Source: an uncultured Collinsella sp.
Lineage (GTDB): Bacteria; Actinomycetota; Coriobacteriia; Coriobacteriales; Coriobacteriaceae
Assembly (NCBI GenBank): GCA_902494555.1
Contig: CABUTR010000009.1
Span: forward strand, 15,130 to 79,129
Reading direction: 5' to 3'
DNA: 64,000 nucleotides
Part shown: piece after piece, positions 1 through 9,484 of the stretch
Layout: each line of letters begins with the position of its first letter
How positions within the stretch are numbered: the first letter of the stretch is position 1
The notes under the pieces: generated by a model
Database searches by the model: none
Seen by the model: the letters and a program-made list of their open reading frames with translations, nothing else
Told to the model about the DNA's origin: nothing
Program-made: the position numbers and the translations under genes

Positions 1-3000
1 CCGACGGCTCGTTTGAGTCTGCCGATGCAGAGTTCACCTGCCACCAGGAGCGCAGCCATGTGCACGTCGCTCGCTTTATGGCGAAAAGCTATGAAGTCGA
101 CGCCACGATGGTAGTCGATTCCGGCACCGGTTCGCTGGTCGAATCGAGAGTCGCCGGCTGGGTCGAGGGCACAGGTACCGTTGAGGCGGGGCACGCCGCC
201 ACGCTGACCGCGCATGCGCTTTCGGGCTATGCGTTTGAGTATTGGGCCGATGCTTCGGGCGCCGTGATAAGCCATGACAGTACCTATCACGTGGTGCCGT
301 CGTCCGACACGACGCTCCAGGCCGTGTTCTCGGCAAAACAATATACGTTGGACGTCTCGTGCGAACAGAGCATGGGCTCGGTCGAGGGAGCGGGGACGTA
401 TGCCGACGGACAGGTTGCAACCGTGCACGCGGTTGCCGCCAAGGATACGGCTTTTGTGGGCTGGTTCCGTAACGGCACGTGCGTGAGCTCCAAGAAAACC
501 TATCGATTTACCGTGCGTGAGGATACGTCGCTCTATGCCCTCTTTGCGTCGGGTTCGTATGTCGTGCATACCGTTGCTTCGCCTGCCGAGGGCGGAGCCG
601 TGAGCGGCTTTGGTGGCTATGAGGTCGGCGACCGCGCAACGCTTCGCGCGACTGCAAACACCGGGTATTCGTTTGCGGGTTGGAAGGACGACAAGGGCGA
701 GACAGTCAGCGAGAGCGCCGACTATACCGTTAAGGTCACGTGCGACGCCACCTATACGGCGACCTTTACGCCTAAGTCCTATCAGGTCGTTTTGAGCGCG
801 AGTGACAATAGCGTTAGCACCCTGAGCGGCGAGGGCTCCTATCAATTCGGTGATACGGTCGAACTCAACGCTACGCCTATGGGTACCAAGCGATTTGCCG
901 GTTGGTCTGTCCTGGATGCCGAGGGCAACAAGTCGCTGCTGAGCTGCGACGCCCATTGCTGGGTTAAGCTCGACAAGGATATGGTCGAGGGGCTCGAGGG
1001 CGATACGTTGGAGCTCCAGGCCGTGTTTGCCGATCCGTACGAGGTGGCCGTTACGGGCGAGGTCGTGGTGAAGGACAAGGCTTCGAACAGGGGCTGCCGT
1101 GTTACGGGCAGCGGTAGCTTTGCCGTGGGCGATCAGGTGGAACTGTCCGCTGTTGCCGGTATGGGCTATCGCTTTGTGGGCTGGAGCACCGATAAGGAGG
1201 GCACCTCGATTGTCGAGACCGCGACGACTCTCGATGTGACCGCCACGCAAGACATAACGTACTACGCGCAGTTCGAATCCGATGGACAGGTGACCATTAC
1301 CGTCACTGGCTCGTCCATCTTCCGCGGTACGGCCCTTCTGGTCGACGGCATTCCTGCCGGCAGCAGGTCCTACGACAGGGGCGACATGTTTATGGCGATC
1401 GCGATCCCGTGGAAGAAGTACCACTTCTCGCATTGGGTCGACGATGCGGGTGTCACGGTGAGCTACAGCGCGTTCTATATCGGTACCGCAAAGGAGAATA
1501 GGCAGCTTACGGCCGTGTTCTATGAGACGGGCTGCGATGTTCAGGTCGCTACGTATCCCAAGGACGCGGGCTTTAGCATGGTTGCGCTTGGTACCGGCGG
1601 CTCCTACCACTCCGCGGCGATTATGTTTACCGTGCCGCATAAGGGTTGGAAGTTTAAATACTGGGTCGACGAGAACGGCATGCCTGTGGGCGCCACGCCG
1701 GTCATTAACCGCGTGGTGTTTGGTAACCGAACCTTTACGGCCGTTTATGAACGGGCGACGATGTCGGTGACGGCGGTTGATTCGCGACAGGGAGGACATG
1801 TCGAGGGTTCGTCTGCGCACGAGTCGCTGGGCTATGCCGTGACAAACGAGGTAGAGAACGGCGAGTCGACGACGTTGACCGCCGTTCCCGATGCGGGCTA
1901 TGTGTTTGATGGCTGGTATGTGCGCAATGACGACGGGTCGTTGGGCGATGAGCCGCTGAGCACGGATGCTTCCTGGACGTTTGTCCCCGAGGACAATATG
2001 ACCGTCGAGGCGCGCTTTGCGGAGGCGCCTAAGTACCAGGTGACGGCCCGAGCGGTCAACGGATCGGTTGATCCGGAGTCTGCTTTGGTCGCTACGGATG
2101 GCAAGGTGACGCTTTCGGCGACGCCCGATGAGGGCTGCTACCTGACGCGCGTGACCGTTGCCGAAGGGGCAGGTGATGACGGTTCGGCCGGCAATGCCTA
2201 TGACCTTGATATTTCCGACTATAAGGGTGGGGCGTACGAGGTCACGCTGAGTGGCGTGAGTGCTCCGCAGCAGGTCACGTTTGAATTCGCGAAGGCTGCG
2301 GCTCCGGAGGTGCTCGCTCAGCCGCAGGATGCGAGTGCTTACGAGGGCGATCCGGTTGAGTTTTTGATTGCCGCCGAGGCGGGGCGCAACGTTCGCGTCC
2401 ATGCGGCTGTGTCTTCTGGATCCGCTGCAGACGTCAAGCTGAGCTACCAGTGGTATCGCGTGTCTGACGATGGCGGCAAGGCGGTGGCGCTGAAGAGCGA
2501 GACGGGGGAGACGCTTTCGATCGCCCAGCTCGACAGCGACGGCGAAGGCGAGTACTTCTGCCGCATTACGCAGAACTACCTGGGCACGGTGACAAAGACG
2601 GATACCGAACATGCGAAGGCATCCATCGTGCCCCGAGAAGCACTTGTGTTTAACGGGCGCGTGCTGCCTGCGGCGACCGCTCACGATGAGTACCGTGCAG
2701 AGATTGCCGGCGCTACGGGCGGCAAGGCACCGTATGCGTACAACTTGGATGATGTTGAGGTTCCTGAGGGCATGCAGCTGACGCTGGCAGATGACGGATC
2801 GGGCGCCTTGGTGCTCTCGGGCGTGCCTGCGGCTACGGGCGTGCGTCGCTTCAAGATTAGGTGCACTGATGACCTGGGCAACAAGTGCGATGCGCACTTC
2901 GCGCTGCTCGTGAAGGCGAAGGAAGCCTCGTTTGCATTTGAGGGCCAGACCTTTACCTACAACGCGACGGCGCAGGCCCCGGAGCTTTCGGGCGTGCCCG

Positions 3001-6000
3001 AGGGTTGCGAGGACGATGTCAAACTGACCTATGTTGGCACGGGCGACACACATTACTCGTCGGATCAGGCGCCGGTGGATGCCGGCACGTATCGTGTGGT
3101 GGCGACGCTCGATGCCAAGGGATATGTCGGTAATGCCTCCTGTGACTTCACGATCGAGAAGGCCCCGGTCGATATTTCGATCGAGACGTCTGATGTGACA
3201 TACGATGGCGCACGACACGGTGCGGCGGTTGCGGTTGCCGGTCTTGATACGTCTGCCTATTCCGTTGCCTATCGCGGTATAGATGGAACGTCCTATGGTC
3301 CGACGGCGCTGGAGCCGTGCGACAGCGGCAACTACCGCGTCACGGTTACGGTGACTGACCCCAACTATCAGGGTAAACAGTCCGCCGAGTTCTCGATTGC
3401 AAAGGCAAGCCAGGTCATTACGGGAACGACGAGCTATTCGGGTGTTTACGGTGGAGACCCCATTGTGTTCAACAACGTTGCCCAGACTCCCGTGACTTTT
3501 GTGCTGGTCGATTCCGATGACGATGTGAGCCCTGTTTCGATTAAGGGACGCTGCGCGACGGTGAAGGCTGCCGGTGCGGCACGTGTTGTCGCCCATGCCA
3601 AGGCGTCTCGAAACTATCTTGCCGCCGAGGACGTCGAGTTGACGGTTTCCGTTGCGCCTGCCCAGTTGCTGGTGGAGGTCGACGATGCCGAGCGCTTTGA
3701 GGGCCAGGAGAATCCCGAGTTTACCTCCAGCTTGGTGAGCCGTTGCGACACCTCGGACGTAAAGGTTACGTACTTCTGCTCGGCGAATAAGAAATCGCCG
3801 GCGGGTGAGTACCAGATCGACGCGGCAGTCGCCGATCCGAACTTTGATGTCGCGGTCGACCCCGGTACGCTGACGGTCAAGAAGAAGCCCGAGCACTACA
3901 AGGTGACGGCGAAGGCAGTCAACGGTTCGGTCGACAATGCTTTGGTTTCGGTTGTTGAGGGCGGGGACGCGATTCTCTCGGCGACGCCCAACGAGGGCTG
4001 CTACCTCGAGCGCGTGACGGTCGCGCAGGCAGGCTCGGATGCGACCGTTGACCTCGACATTTCTGATTACAAGGGCGGGGCGTACGAGGTCACGCTGAGC
4101 GATGTCACCGCATCGCAGGAGGTCACGTTCGAGTTTGCGAAGGCGGACGCTCCGCGTGTGGTCGCGCAGCCGCAGGACGTGAGCGTCCACGAGGGCGATG
4201 CCGTCGCGCTCTCGGTCGCTGCCGAGGCAGGCAAGAACGTCGCCGACCACGCGGCCTCGTCCACGGGTTGCGCTGCCAAGATTGAGCTTTCGTACCAGTG
4301 GTTCCGCATTGTGAATGGCAAGGCCGTGGCGCTCGATGGCGAGACGGGGGAGACGCTCTCGCTCGCGGACCTCGATGACGAGCAGACCGGCGAGTATTTC
4401 TGCCGCATCACTCAACGCTACCTTGGCACTGAGAAGCAGACGGACAGTGATTGTGCTTCCGTCTCCGTCGTTGCCTGGGACACCCTTGTGTTTAACGGCG
4501 ACCTGCTGCCGGCAGCGAGCGCCCACAGCGCGTACCTCGCAACGATTGCCGGGGCCGCGGGCGGCAAGGCTCCGTACGAGTACGCATGGGATGAGACGAA
4601 ACTCCCCGACGGGCTCAAGCTCTCCCGTACTTCGGGCGGCCTGACGCTCTCTGGTGTTCCGTCCAAGACGGGCGTTTCCGCCTTCGATATCACGTGCACG
4701 GATGCCCGTGGCGAGGCCATGACCGCCCGCTTTGCGCTCGTTGTCCAGGCGAAGCACGTAAAACTTACGTTTACGGATGGCGACTTTACCTTTAATGGCG
4801 CGTCGCAGGCGCCCGAAGTTTCCGGTGCTCCTAAGGTCTGCAAGGGCGACCTTAAGATCTGGTACTTCGGTACCGGAAGCACGCAATATTCCTCGACGGA
4901 GGCTCCGACCGATGCCGGCACATACCGCGCTGTCGCCACGCTGCGCAGCCGCGGCTACATCGGTGCCGCCGCCTGCCAGTTCGAGATCGCTCCGGCAAAG
5001 CTCAAGGTGAAGGTTGACGACGCCGAGCGCTTCGAGGGGGAGGCGAACCCAGCGTTTACCTCGAGCCTGGAGAGTGCGGTTGACACTTCGGGTGTGAAGG
5101 TCGAGTACTCCTGCGATGCCGATGAGAGCTCTCCTGTTGGCGAGTACCAGATCGGCGCGACGGTCACCGACCAGAACTTCGATGTCGAGGTCGTGCCCGG
5201 AACGCTGACGGTGAAGAAGAAGCAGGAGCCCGTTGATCCCGACCCGGTGGTTCCGGACCCGGGCAATCCGGACCCGGATAACCCTGAGCCGGACAATCCG
5301 GACCCGGACAATCCAGATAACCCTGACCCGGACAATCCGGATCCCGATAATCCCGATCCGGATCCCAAGCCTGATCCCGACAACCCCGACCCGGATAAAC
5401 CGGATCCCGATAACCCGGACAAGCCCGAGCGCTTTGAGGTGACGGCAAAGGCGGTCAACGGTTCGGTCGACAACGCTTCCGTTACCGTTGATGCCGGCGG
5501 CGACGTGACGCTCTCGGCGATGCCCGACGAGGGCTGCTTCCTCGAGCGGGTGACGGTCACGGAAGCCGGCTCGGACAAGGCCATCGATCTCGATATCTCC
5601 GACTATGAGGGCGGAGCGTACGAGGTCACGGTGAGTGACGTCACCGCGTCGCACGAGATTACGTTCGAGTTCGCGAAAGCGGACGCTCCGAAGGTGATCG
5701 CGCAGCCACAGGACGCGAGTGCCCACGAGGGCGATGCCGTTGTGCTCTCGGTTGCTGCCGAGGCGGGGAAGAGCGTTGCCGACCACGCGGCCTCGTCCAC
5801 GGGTTGCGCCGCCGATGTCGGACTTTCCTATCAGTGGTTCCACATGGTGGGCGGCGAGGCCGTGACGCTCGAGGGCGAGACAGGGGAGACGCTCCTCATC
5901 GAGGGCCTTGATGACGATTGCGCCGGCGAGTATTTCTGCCGTGTCACTCAGCGCTACCTTGGTACCGAGATGCAGGCGGACAGCGATCGCGCTGTCGTTT

Positions 6001-7226
6001 CCGTTGTGCCCCGGGATGCCCTCGTGTTCAACGGCGGTCTGCTGCCGGTTGCACGTGCGCATAGCACGTATCGCGCGACGATTTCGGGTGCCGCGGGTGG
6101 CGAAGCTCCGTATGAGTACACGTGGGACGACGCTAAGCTCCCCGACGGGTTTAAGCTCACCCGCACGGCGGGCGGTCTGACGCTCTCGGGCGTCCCGTCC
6201 AAGGCCGGAGTGTCTACCTTTGACATCACGTGCAAGGACGCTCAGGACAAGACCGTGACCGCGCACTTCGTTCTGGTCGTTCAGGCGAAGCGGGTCGAGC
6301 TCGCATTTGCAGGCGGCGACTTCGTCTATAGTGGTGACACCCAGGCGCCCGAGGTCACGGGGGTTCCCAAGGCCTGCGAAGGTGACCTGAGGGTCAGGTA
6401 TTACGGGACGGGCGGCACGCACTATTCGTCGAGTGAGGCCCCGACCGATGCCGGCACATATCGCGCCGTTGCCACGCTGCGTAGCAACGGGTATATTGGC
6501 GCCGCCTCGCGTAAGTTCAAGATTGCGTCGGCGAAGCTTAGGGTAAAGGTCGACGATGTTGAACGCTTCGAGGGAGAGGCGAATCCCGCCTTTACCTCGA
6601 GCCTAAAGAGCTCGGCCGATACCTCGGGCGTGAAGGTCGAGTACTCCTGCGTCGCCGATGAGAGTTCCCCGGCGGGCGAGTACCGGATCGAGGCGACGGT
6701 CACCGACCCGAACTTCGATGTCACGGTTGAGCCCGGTACGCTGACGGTGAAGAAGCGGGAGCCTGTCGACCCGGATCCGGTGGTTCCCGATCCGGACAAG
6801 CCGGACCCGGACCAGCCTGACCCGGACCAGCCGGACAAGCCCGAGCCTGACCAGCCTGATCCGGGCAAGCCCGAGCCCGACAAACCGGAGCCTGATCAGC
6901 CGGACAAGCCGGACCCGGATAACCCGGATAAGCCTGAGCCCGACAACCCGAGTAAGCCGGAGCCGGAAAAGCCCGGAACGCCCGATTCCGACCAGCCGGA
7001 TTCAAAGGATCCGACAAAACCCGGTAGTTCGGATAACTCTGCGGTCGATAAGGCAAAGGCATCGGGTACGGAAAACTCCGGCAAGAAGGAGTCTTCCAAG
7101 TCGAGCGCTCAGCAGCTCGCCGACACGGGCGATCGTGCGCCATTGGCCGTCGCCGTCGCTGCGGGCGCCGTTGCGCTTGTCGCGCTGGGACTCGAGCTGC
7201 TGCGTCGCTGTCGCTCTGACGCGTAG
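1..7226 (+). CDS. Giant cell-wall-anchored surface protein, 5'-truncated
   Basis: The reading frame is open from base 3, so the true start lies upstream of the window; about 2,400 residues are visible. The first third holds about eight InlB B-like repeats, each ending in a GW/GY motif and a T-A-x-F strand (about nt 60-2030). Then a long module is present three times (about nt 2030-3890, 3890-5220 and 5430-6760). It comprises a divergent InlB-like repeat, an Ig-like domain (QPQDAS, SYQW, GEYFCR), a putative-Ig domain (LTLSGVPS) and MBG-type domains (DAGTYRAVATL). Two Asp-Pro-rich linkers (nt 5221-5430 and 6760-6990) follow modules two and three. The C-terminus has an LADTG sorting motif (nt 7116-7130), a hydrophobic segment and an RRCRS tail, so sortase attachment to peptidoglycan is expected. 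Adhesion is an inference; no ligand can be named. Confidence 0.9.
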   Translation, partial: DGSFESADAEFTCHQERSHVHVARFMAKSYEVDATMVVDSGTGSLVESRVAGWVEGTGTVEAGHAATLTAHALSGYAFEYWADASGAVISHDSTYHVVPSSDTTLQAVFSAKQYTLDVSCEQSMGSVEGAGTYADGQVATVHAVAAKDTAFVGWFRNGTCVSSKKTYRFTVREDTSLYALFASGSYVVHTVASPAEGGAVSGFGGYEVGDRATLRATANTGYSFAGWKDDKGETVSESADYTVKVTCDATYTATFTPKSYQVVLSASDNSVSTLSGEGSYQFGDTVELNATPMGTKRFAGWSVLDAEGNKSLLSCDAHCWVKLDKDMVEGLEGDTLELQAVFADPYEVAVTGEVVVKDKASNRGCRVTGSGSFAVGDQVELSAVAGMGYRFVGWSTDKEGTSIVETATTLDVTATQDITYYAQFESDGQVTITVTGSSIFRGTALLVDGIPAGSRSYDRGDMFMAIAIPWKKYHFSHWVDDAGVTVSYSAFYIGTAKENRQLTAVFYETGCDVQVATYPKDAGFSMVALGTGGSYHSAAIMFTVPHKGWKFKYWVDENGMPVGATPVINRVVFGNRTFTAVYERATMSVTAVDSRQGGHVEGSSAHESLGYAVTNEVENGESTTLTAVPDAGYVFDGWYVRNDDGSLGDEPLSTDASWTFVPEDNMTVEARFAEAPKYQVTARAVNGSVDPESALVATDGKVTLSATPDEGCYLTRVTVAEGAGDDGSAGNAYDLDISDYKGGAYEVTLSGVSAPQQVTFEFAKAAAPEVLAQPQDASAYEGDPVEFLIAAEAGRNVRVHAAVSSGSAADVKLSYQWYRVSDDGGKAVALKSETGETLSIAQLDSDGEGEYFCRITQNYLGTVTKTDTEHAKASIVPREALVFNGRVLPAATAHDEYRAEIAGATGGKAPYAYNLDDVEVPEGMQLTLADDGSGALVLSGVPAATGVRRFKIRCTDDLGNKCDAHFALLVKAKEASFAFEGQTFTYNATAQAPELSGVPEGCEDDVKLTYVGTGDTHYSSDQAPVDAGTYRVVATLDAKGYVGNASCDFTIEKAPVDISIETSDVTYDGARHGAAVAVAGLDTSAYSVAYRGIDGTSYGPTALEPCDSGNYRVTVTVTDPNYQGKQSAEFSIAKASQVITGTTSYSGVYGGDPIVFNNVAQTPVTFVLVDSDDDVSPVSIKGRCATVKAAGAARVVAHAKASRNYLAAEDVELTVSVAPAQLLVEVDDAERFEGQENPEFTSSLVSRCDTSDVKVTYFCSANKKSPAGEYQIDAAVADPNFDVAVDPGTLTVKKKPEHYKVTAKAVNGSVDNALVSVVEGGDAILSATPNEGCYLERVTVAQAGSDATVDLDISDYKGGAYEVTLSDVTASQEVTFEFAKADAPRVVAQPQDVSVHEGDAVALSVAAEAGKNVADHAASSTGCAAKIELSYQWFRIVNGKAVALDGETGETLSLADLDDEQTGEYFCRITQRYLGTEKQTDSDCASVSVVAWDTLVFNGDLLPAASAHSAYLATIAGAAGGKAPYEYAWDETKLPDGLKLSRTSGGLTLSGVPSKTGVSAFDITCTDARGEAMTARFALVVQAKHVKLTFTDGDFTFNGASQAPEVSGAPKVCKGDLKIWYFGTGSTQYSSTEAPTDAGTYRAVATLRSRGYIGAAACQFEIAPAKLKVKVDDAERFEGEANPAFTSSLESAVDTSGVKVEYSCDADESSPVGEYQIGATVTDQNFDVEVVPGTLTVKKKQEPVDPDPVVPDPGNPDPDNPEPDNPDPDNPDNPDPDNPDPDNPDPDPKPDPDNPDPDKPDPDNPDKPERFEVTAKAVNGSVDNASVTVDAGGDVTLSAMPDEGCFLERVTVTEAGSDKAIDLDISDYEGGAYEVTVSDVTASHEITFEFAKADAPKVIAQPQDASAHEGDAVVLSVAAEAGKSVADHAASSTGCAADVGLSYQWFHMVGGEAVTLEGETGETLLIEGLDDDCAGEYFCRVTQRYLGTEMQADSDRAVVSVVPRDALVFNGGLLPVARAHSTYRATISGAAGGEAPYEYTWDDAKLPDGFKLTRTAGGLTLSGVPSKAGVSTFDITCKDAQDKTVTAHFVLVVQAKRVELAFAGGDFVYSGDTQAPEVTGVPKACEGDLRVRYYGTGGTHYSSSEAPTDAGTYRAVATLRSNGYIGAASRKFKIASAKLRVKVDDVERFEGEANPAFTSSLKSSADTSGVKVEYSCVADESSPAGEYRIEATVTDPNFDVTVEPGTLTVKKREPVDPDPVVPDPDKPDPDQPDPDQPDKPEPDQPDPGKPEPDKPEPDQPDKPDPDNPDKPEPDNPSKPEPEKPGTPDSDQPDSKDPTKPGSSDNSAVDKAKASGTENSGKKESSKSSAQQLADTGDRAPLAVAVAAGAVALVALGLELLRRCRSDA
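5221..5430 (+). repeat. Asp-Pro-Asn-Pro coding repeat (linker 1)
   Basis: A stretch of near-tandem DNPDP codons (DPDNPDPDNP pattern) joins the second and third large modules of the surface protein. It resembles the rigid stalk linkers of Gram-positive adhesins. A second, Lys-containing version (DPDKPDPDQP) lies at about 6760-6990 next to the wall anchor. Such low-complexity DNA is prone to length variation between strains. Confidence 0.8.
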
Positions 7227-7291
7227 CGGCTCTAAAGGGGCAACCAGATTGATACTTTGCACCATCTGGCCTGCTCAAGCGTTTATACTTG

Positions 7292-7321
7292 CGGGACGGG
7301 TATTTTGCCCGTCCCGTTTTG
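7292..7321 (+). terminator. Rho-independent terminator after the surface protein gene
   Basis: Perfect 9-bp stem CGGGACGGG / CCCGTCCCG with a 7-nt loop, followed at once by TTTTGTTT. It sits 66 bp after the surface protein stop and 23 bp before brnQ, so it most likely ends the surface protein transcript. It could also act as an attenuator in a brnQ leader. Confidence 0.8.
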
Positions 7322-7343
7322 TTTCGACCCGAAAGGTGTGCCT

Positions 7344-8702
7344 ATGCCCTCATCTGCACCGCGCGGTCTGCGCTCCGACCATGTCGTTACCGTCGGCATC
7401 GCCCTGTTTTCGATGCTCTTTGGCGCCGGCAACCTCATCATTCCGCCGTTGCTGGCGCTCCAGGCCGGCACGGCCACACCGCTTGCCATGGTTGGCTTTT
7501 TGATTGCCGCCATCGGCCTGCCCGTCATGGGCTTTATCGCCGTGGCGCTCGCCGGCACGGCGCGTGAGCTTGCCAGCCGCGTGCATCCCAAGTTTGGCGA
7601 GTTCTTTGTCGCGGCAGTGTATCTGGCCATCGGCCCGTGCCTTGCCATTCCGCGTACGAGCTCCACGGCGTTTGAGATGCTGGTACCGTTGCTGCCCGAG
7701 GGCATCTCGCTTGGCACGGCTCGCCTGGTGTTTGCCGTTGGCTTCTTTATCGTCGCGTTTGCACTCACGCTGCGCCCGGGCGTTATCACACGCGTGCTCG
7801 GCCGCATTACGGGCCCTGCGCTCATTGCGCTCATCGTGCTGGTCGTGGGTGCCGCCGTGGTCTCGCCGTTGGGTCCCGCTGCCGCGCCGCAGGCTCCCTA
7901 TGATGCCGGAGCTGCGGTCCAGGGCTTTCTGACCGGCTACCAGACCATGGACCTGCTTGCGTCGCTTGCTTTTGGCATCATCATCGCCGAGACCATCCAC
8001 GAGCTGGGCGTTACCGACGATAAGCGCGTGGCCTTCGAGATCTCGCGCTCCGGTGTGATCGCCGGTGTGCTCATGGCCGTCATCTACTGCGGCCTGGCGC
8101 TTGCCGGTATGCAGCTCGGCACCGTGATGCCCGATGCCACCAACGGCGCTGCCATCCTCGCCCGTTCGGCCTCCATGCACTTTGGTCTTGCCGGCACGGT
8201 CGTGGTCTTTGCGATCTTTTTCCTCGCCTGCATGAACGTGTGCATCGGCCTCATCAGCTGCTGCTCGCGTTACTTCTGCGAGACGTATGCGGTCGAAGGG
8301 GGAGCGGAGGCGTCCGAGGAGGCCATGCGCCGTCCCTTTGCGGTTCTCGCCTTTGTGTTCGCGGCGTTTTCGTGCGTGCTTTCCAACGTGGGTCTCGACA
8401 TGATCCTTATGTTCTCGGTGCCCATGCTCAACGCTTTGTACCCCGTTGCCATTGTGCTGGTGCTTATGGGCCTGGTGCACGGCTTTTGCGACGCTCATCC
8501 GCAGGTGTGGGTCTGGGTCGGTGGTGTCGTTGCTGTGCAGAGTGTGATCACCTCGGTCCGCGATGCGTTCTTTGCGGGCACGTGGCTGCCGTTTGATGCG
8601 CTACCCCTGGCAGACATCGGTGCCGCGTGGGCGCCGGTCGCCGTAGTTGCCTTTGTGATCGGTCTGCTCCACAGCAAGTTTGTCGCACATTCGAGGAGCT
8701 AG
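7344..8702 (+). CDS. brnQ: Branched-chain amino acid:cation symporter BrnQ (LIVCS family)
   Basis: A 452-residue integral membrane protein, the usual length for LIVCS transporters of Leu, Ile and Val driven by Na+ or H+. The N-terminal helix carries the family signature (ALFSMLFGAGNLIIPP), and IGPCLAIPRTSSTAFEM in the first third is also typical. About 12 hydrophobic segments are spread over the length. The ATG at 7344 is chosen because GAAAGGTG precedes it by a few bases; an upstream in-frame start would run through the terminator hairpin. It appears monocistronic, between a terminator and a tRNA promoter. Amino acid uptake fits a fermentative gut anaerobe. Confidence 0.9.
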   Translation: MPSSAPRGLRSDHVVTVGIALFSMLFGAGNLIIPPLLALQAGTATPLAMVGFLIAAIGLPVMGFIAVALAGTARELASRVHPKFGEFFVAAVYLAIGPCLAIPRTSSTAFEMLVPLLPEGISLGTARLVFAVGFFIVAFALTLRPGVITRVLGRITGPALIALIVLVVGAAVVSPLGPAAAPQAPYDAGAAVQGFLTGYQTMDLLASLAFGIIIAETIHELGVTDDKRVAFEISRSGVIAGVLMAVIYCGLALAGMQLGTVMPDATNGAAILARSASMHFGLAGTVVVFAIFFLACMNVCIGLISCCSRYFCETYAVEGGAEASEEAMRRPFAVLAFVFAAFSCVLSNVGLDMILMFSVPMLNALYPVAIVLVLMGLVHGFCDAHPQVWVWVGGVVAVQSVITSVRDAFFAGTWLPFDALPLADIGAAWAPVAVVAFVIGLLHSKFVAHSRS

Positions 8703-8713
8703 GGTTTCTGCGC

Positions 8714-8742
8714 TTGCACAGGCGGTGAGTCTCCCCTATAAT
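8714..8742 (+). promoter_or_regulatory. Sigma-70-type promoter for the tRNA-Pro/tRNA-Gly pair
   Basis: TTGCAC (8714-8719), a 17-bp spacer and a perfect TATAAT (8737-8742), about 50 bp before the mature tRNA-Pro. No coding sequence separates it from the two tRNAs. Confidence 0.75.
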
Positions 8743-8793
8743 TTCCTTCGCTTTGGGACACGCAAGGTTTAGACCTTAGCTGCTCAACACCTT

Positions 8794-8870
8794 CGGGACG
8801 TGGCGCAGTTTGGTAGCGCGCCTGCTTTGGGAGCAGGATGTCGCAGGTTCAAATCCTGTCGTCCCGACCA
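8794..8870 (+). tRNA. tRNA-Pro (anticodon TGG)
   Basis: Full 77-nt cloverleaf. The acceptor stem is CGGGACG/CGTCCCG, the T-loop is GGTTCAAATCC, the anticodon loop TTTGGGA reads TGG, and CCA is encoded at 8868-8870. It is cotranscribed with the tRNA-Gly that starts 6 bp later. Confidence 0.95.
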
Positions 8871-8876
8871 TATCTT

Positions 8877-8950
8877 GCGGGCGTAGTTCAATGGTAGAAC
8901 CCCAGCCTTCCAAGCTGATGACGCGGGTTCGATTCCCGTCGCCCGCTCCA
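8877..8950 (+). tRNA. tRNA-Gly (anticodon TCC)
   Basis: A 74-nt cloverleaf with acceptor stem GCGGGCG/CGCCCGC, anticodon loop CTTCCAA (TCC) and encoded CCA at 8948-8950. Its T-arm is copied in inverted orientation at 9011-9032 and its 3' end directly at 9135-9157. Confidence 0.95.
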
Positions 8951-8964
8951 TAAGAATTGTTTTA

Positions 8965-9002
8965 ACGGCTTTGGCTTCATTTGGTGCCAGAGCCGTTTTC
9001 AT
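8965..9002 (+). terminator. Terminator of the tRNA operon, first copy
   Basis: ACGGCTTTGGC pairs with GCCAGAGCCGT (one G-T wobble) across a 10-nt loop and is followed by TTTCAT. It directly follows tRNA-Gly. Confidence 0.75.
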
Positions 9003-9010
9003 AAGAGTGC

Positions 9011-9157
9011 CGGGCGACGGGAATCGAACCCGGCAGGGTGCGAAGCTGAGAAAATGCGTGAGCATTTTCCAGCGCAGCACGCAAGGGCCAATGGCCCGCA
9101 GCGAAACAAGGGTTTGCGAAGCAAACCCTTGGATTTCCCGTCGCCCGCTCCATAAGA
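9011..9157. repeat. Rearranged partial copies of the tRNA-Gly 3' end with three small hairpins
   Basis: Bases 9011-9032 are a perfect 22-nt reverse complement of the tRNA-Gly T-arm/acceptor region (8924-8945). Bases 9135-9157 repeat, directly and perfectly, 23 nt covering the tRNA 3' end, CCA and flank (8933-8955). Between them are three perfect hairpins: AAAATGC/GCATTTT (9051-9068), GGGCC/GGCCC (9085-9097) and AAGGGTTTGC/GCAAACCCTT (9108-9130). No complete second tRNA remains. The arrangement looks like a tandem duplication followed by rearrangement, or the scar of an element inserted at the tRNA end. Confidence 0.8.
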
Positions 9158-9163
9158 TAGACG

Positions 9164-9200
9164 AATGGCTCTAGTTCCTTTTGGGACCAGAGCCATTTTC
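9164..9200 (+). terminator. Second, duplicated terminator
   Basis: AATGGCTCT pairs with AGAGCCATT around a longer imperfect inner stem and is followed by TTTCAT. It resembles the terminator at 8965-9002 in sequence and follows the second copy of the tRNA-Gly 3' end, so the duplicated unit includes tRNA end plus terminator. Confidence 0.65.
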
Positions 9201-9232
9201 ATATACATGCCGGGACCCCACATCTCCTCCTA

Positions 9233-9299
9233 AGTTGCGGTGAAATACGGACTGTCTTTTGGCTTTTATGGCCCATGTAGTCCGTATTTCACCGCAACT
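9233..9299. repeat. Interspersed palindrome family 1, copy 1
   Basis: Perfect 21-bp arms beginning AGTTGCGGTGAAATACGGAC (9233-9253 and 9279-9299) enclose a 25-nt loop that has a small GGC/GCC inner stem. It lies upstream of the AbiEi-like gene; copy 2 lies just downstream of that gene. Confidence 0.9.
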
Positions 9300-9484
9300 A
9301 TTTGTAAGGTTGGATTTTGATGCCGTTGGGAGGGTCGTAGTGACCGTCTACCGAGAGTGGAAATATTTTTTGAAGCGCTGACCTGCGACGTCAAGCTTTT
9401 GGTCAGCTTTTGGCAAGGCCTGCGGACGGAAGCATGCGATAGCGTAATGGTATTCTCTCCGCCGTGATGGTTATGGGGTTGGCC

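Noticed and set aside
9135..9157. A second tRNA-Gly gene
   Set aside because: Only the last part of the T-arm, acceptor strand and CCA are present; there is no D-arm or anticodon arm upstream.
8784..9223. Minus-strand open frames over the tRNA pair (with ERATGIEPASSAWKAGVLPLNY-type sequence, common in databases)
   Set aside because: These are antisense translations of tRNA-Pro and tRNA-Gly and their copies, a well-known annotation artefact.
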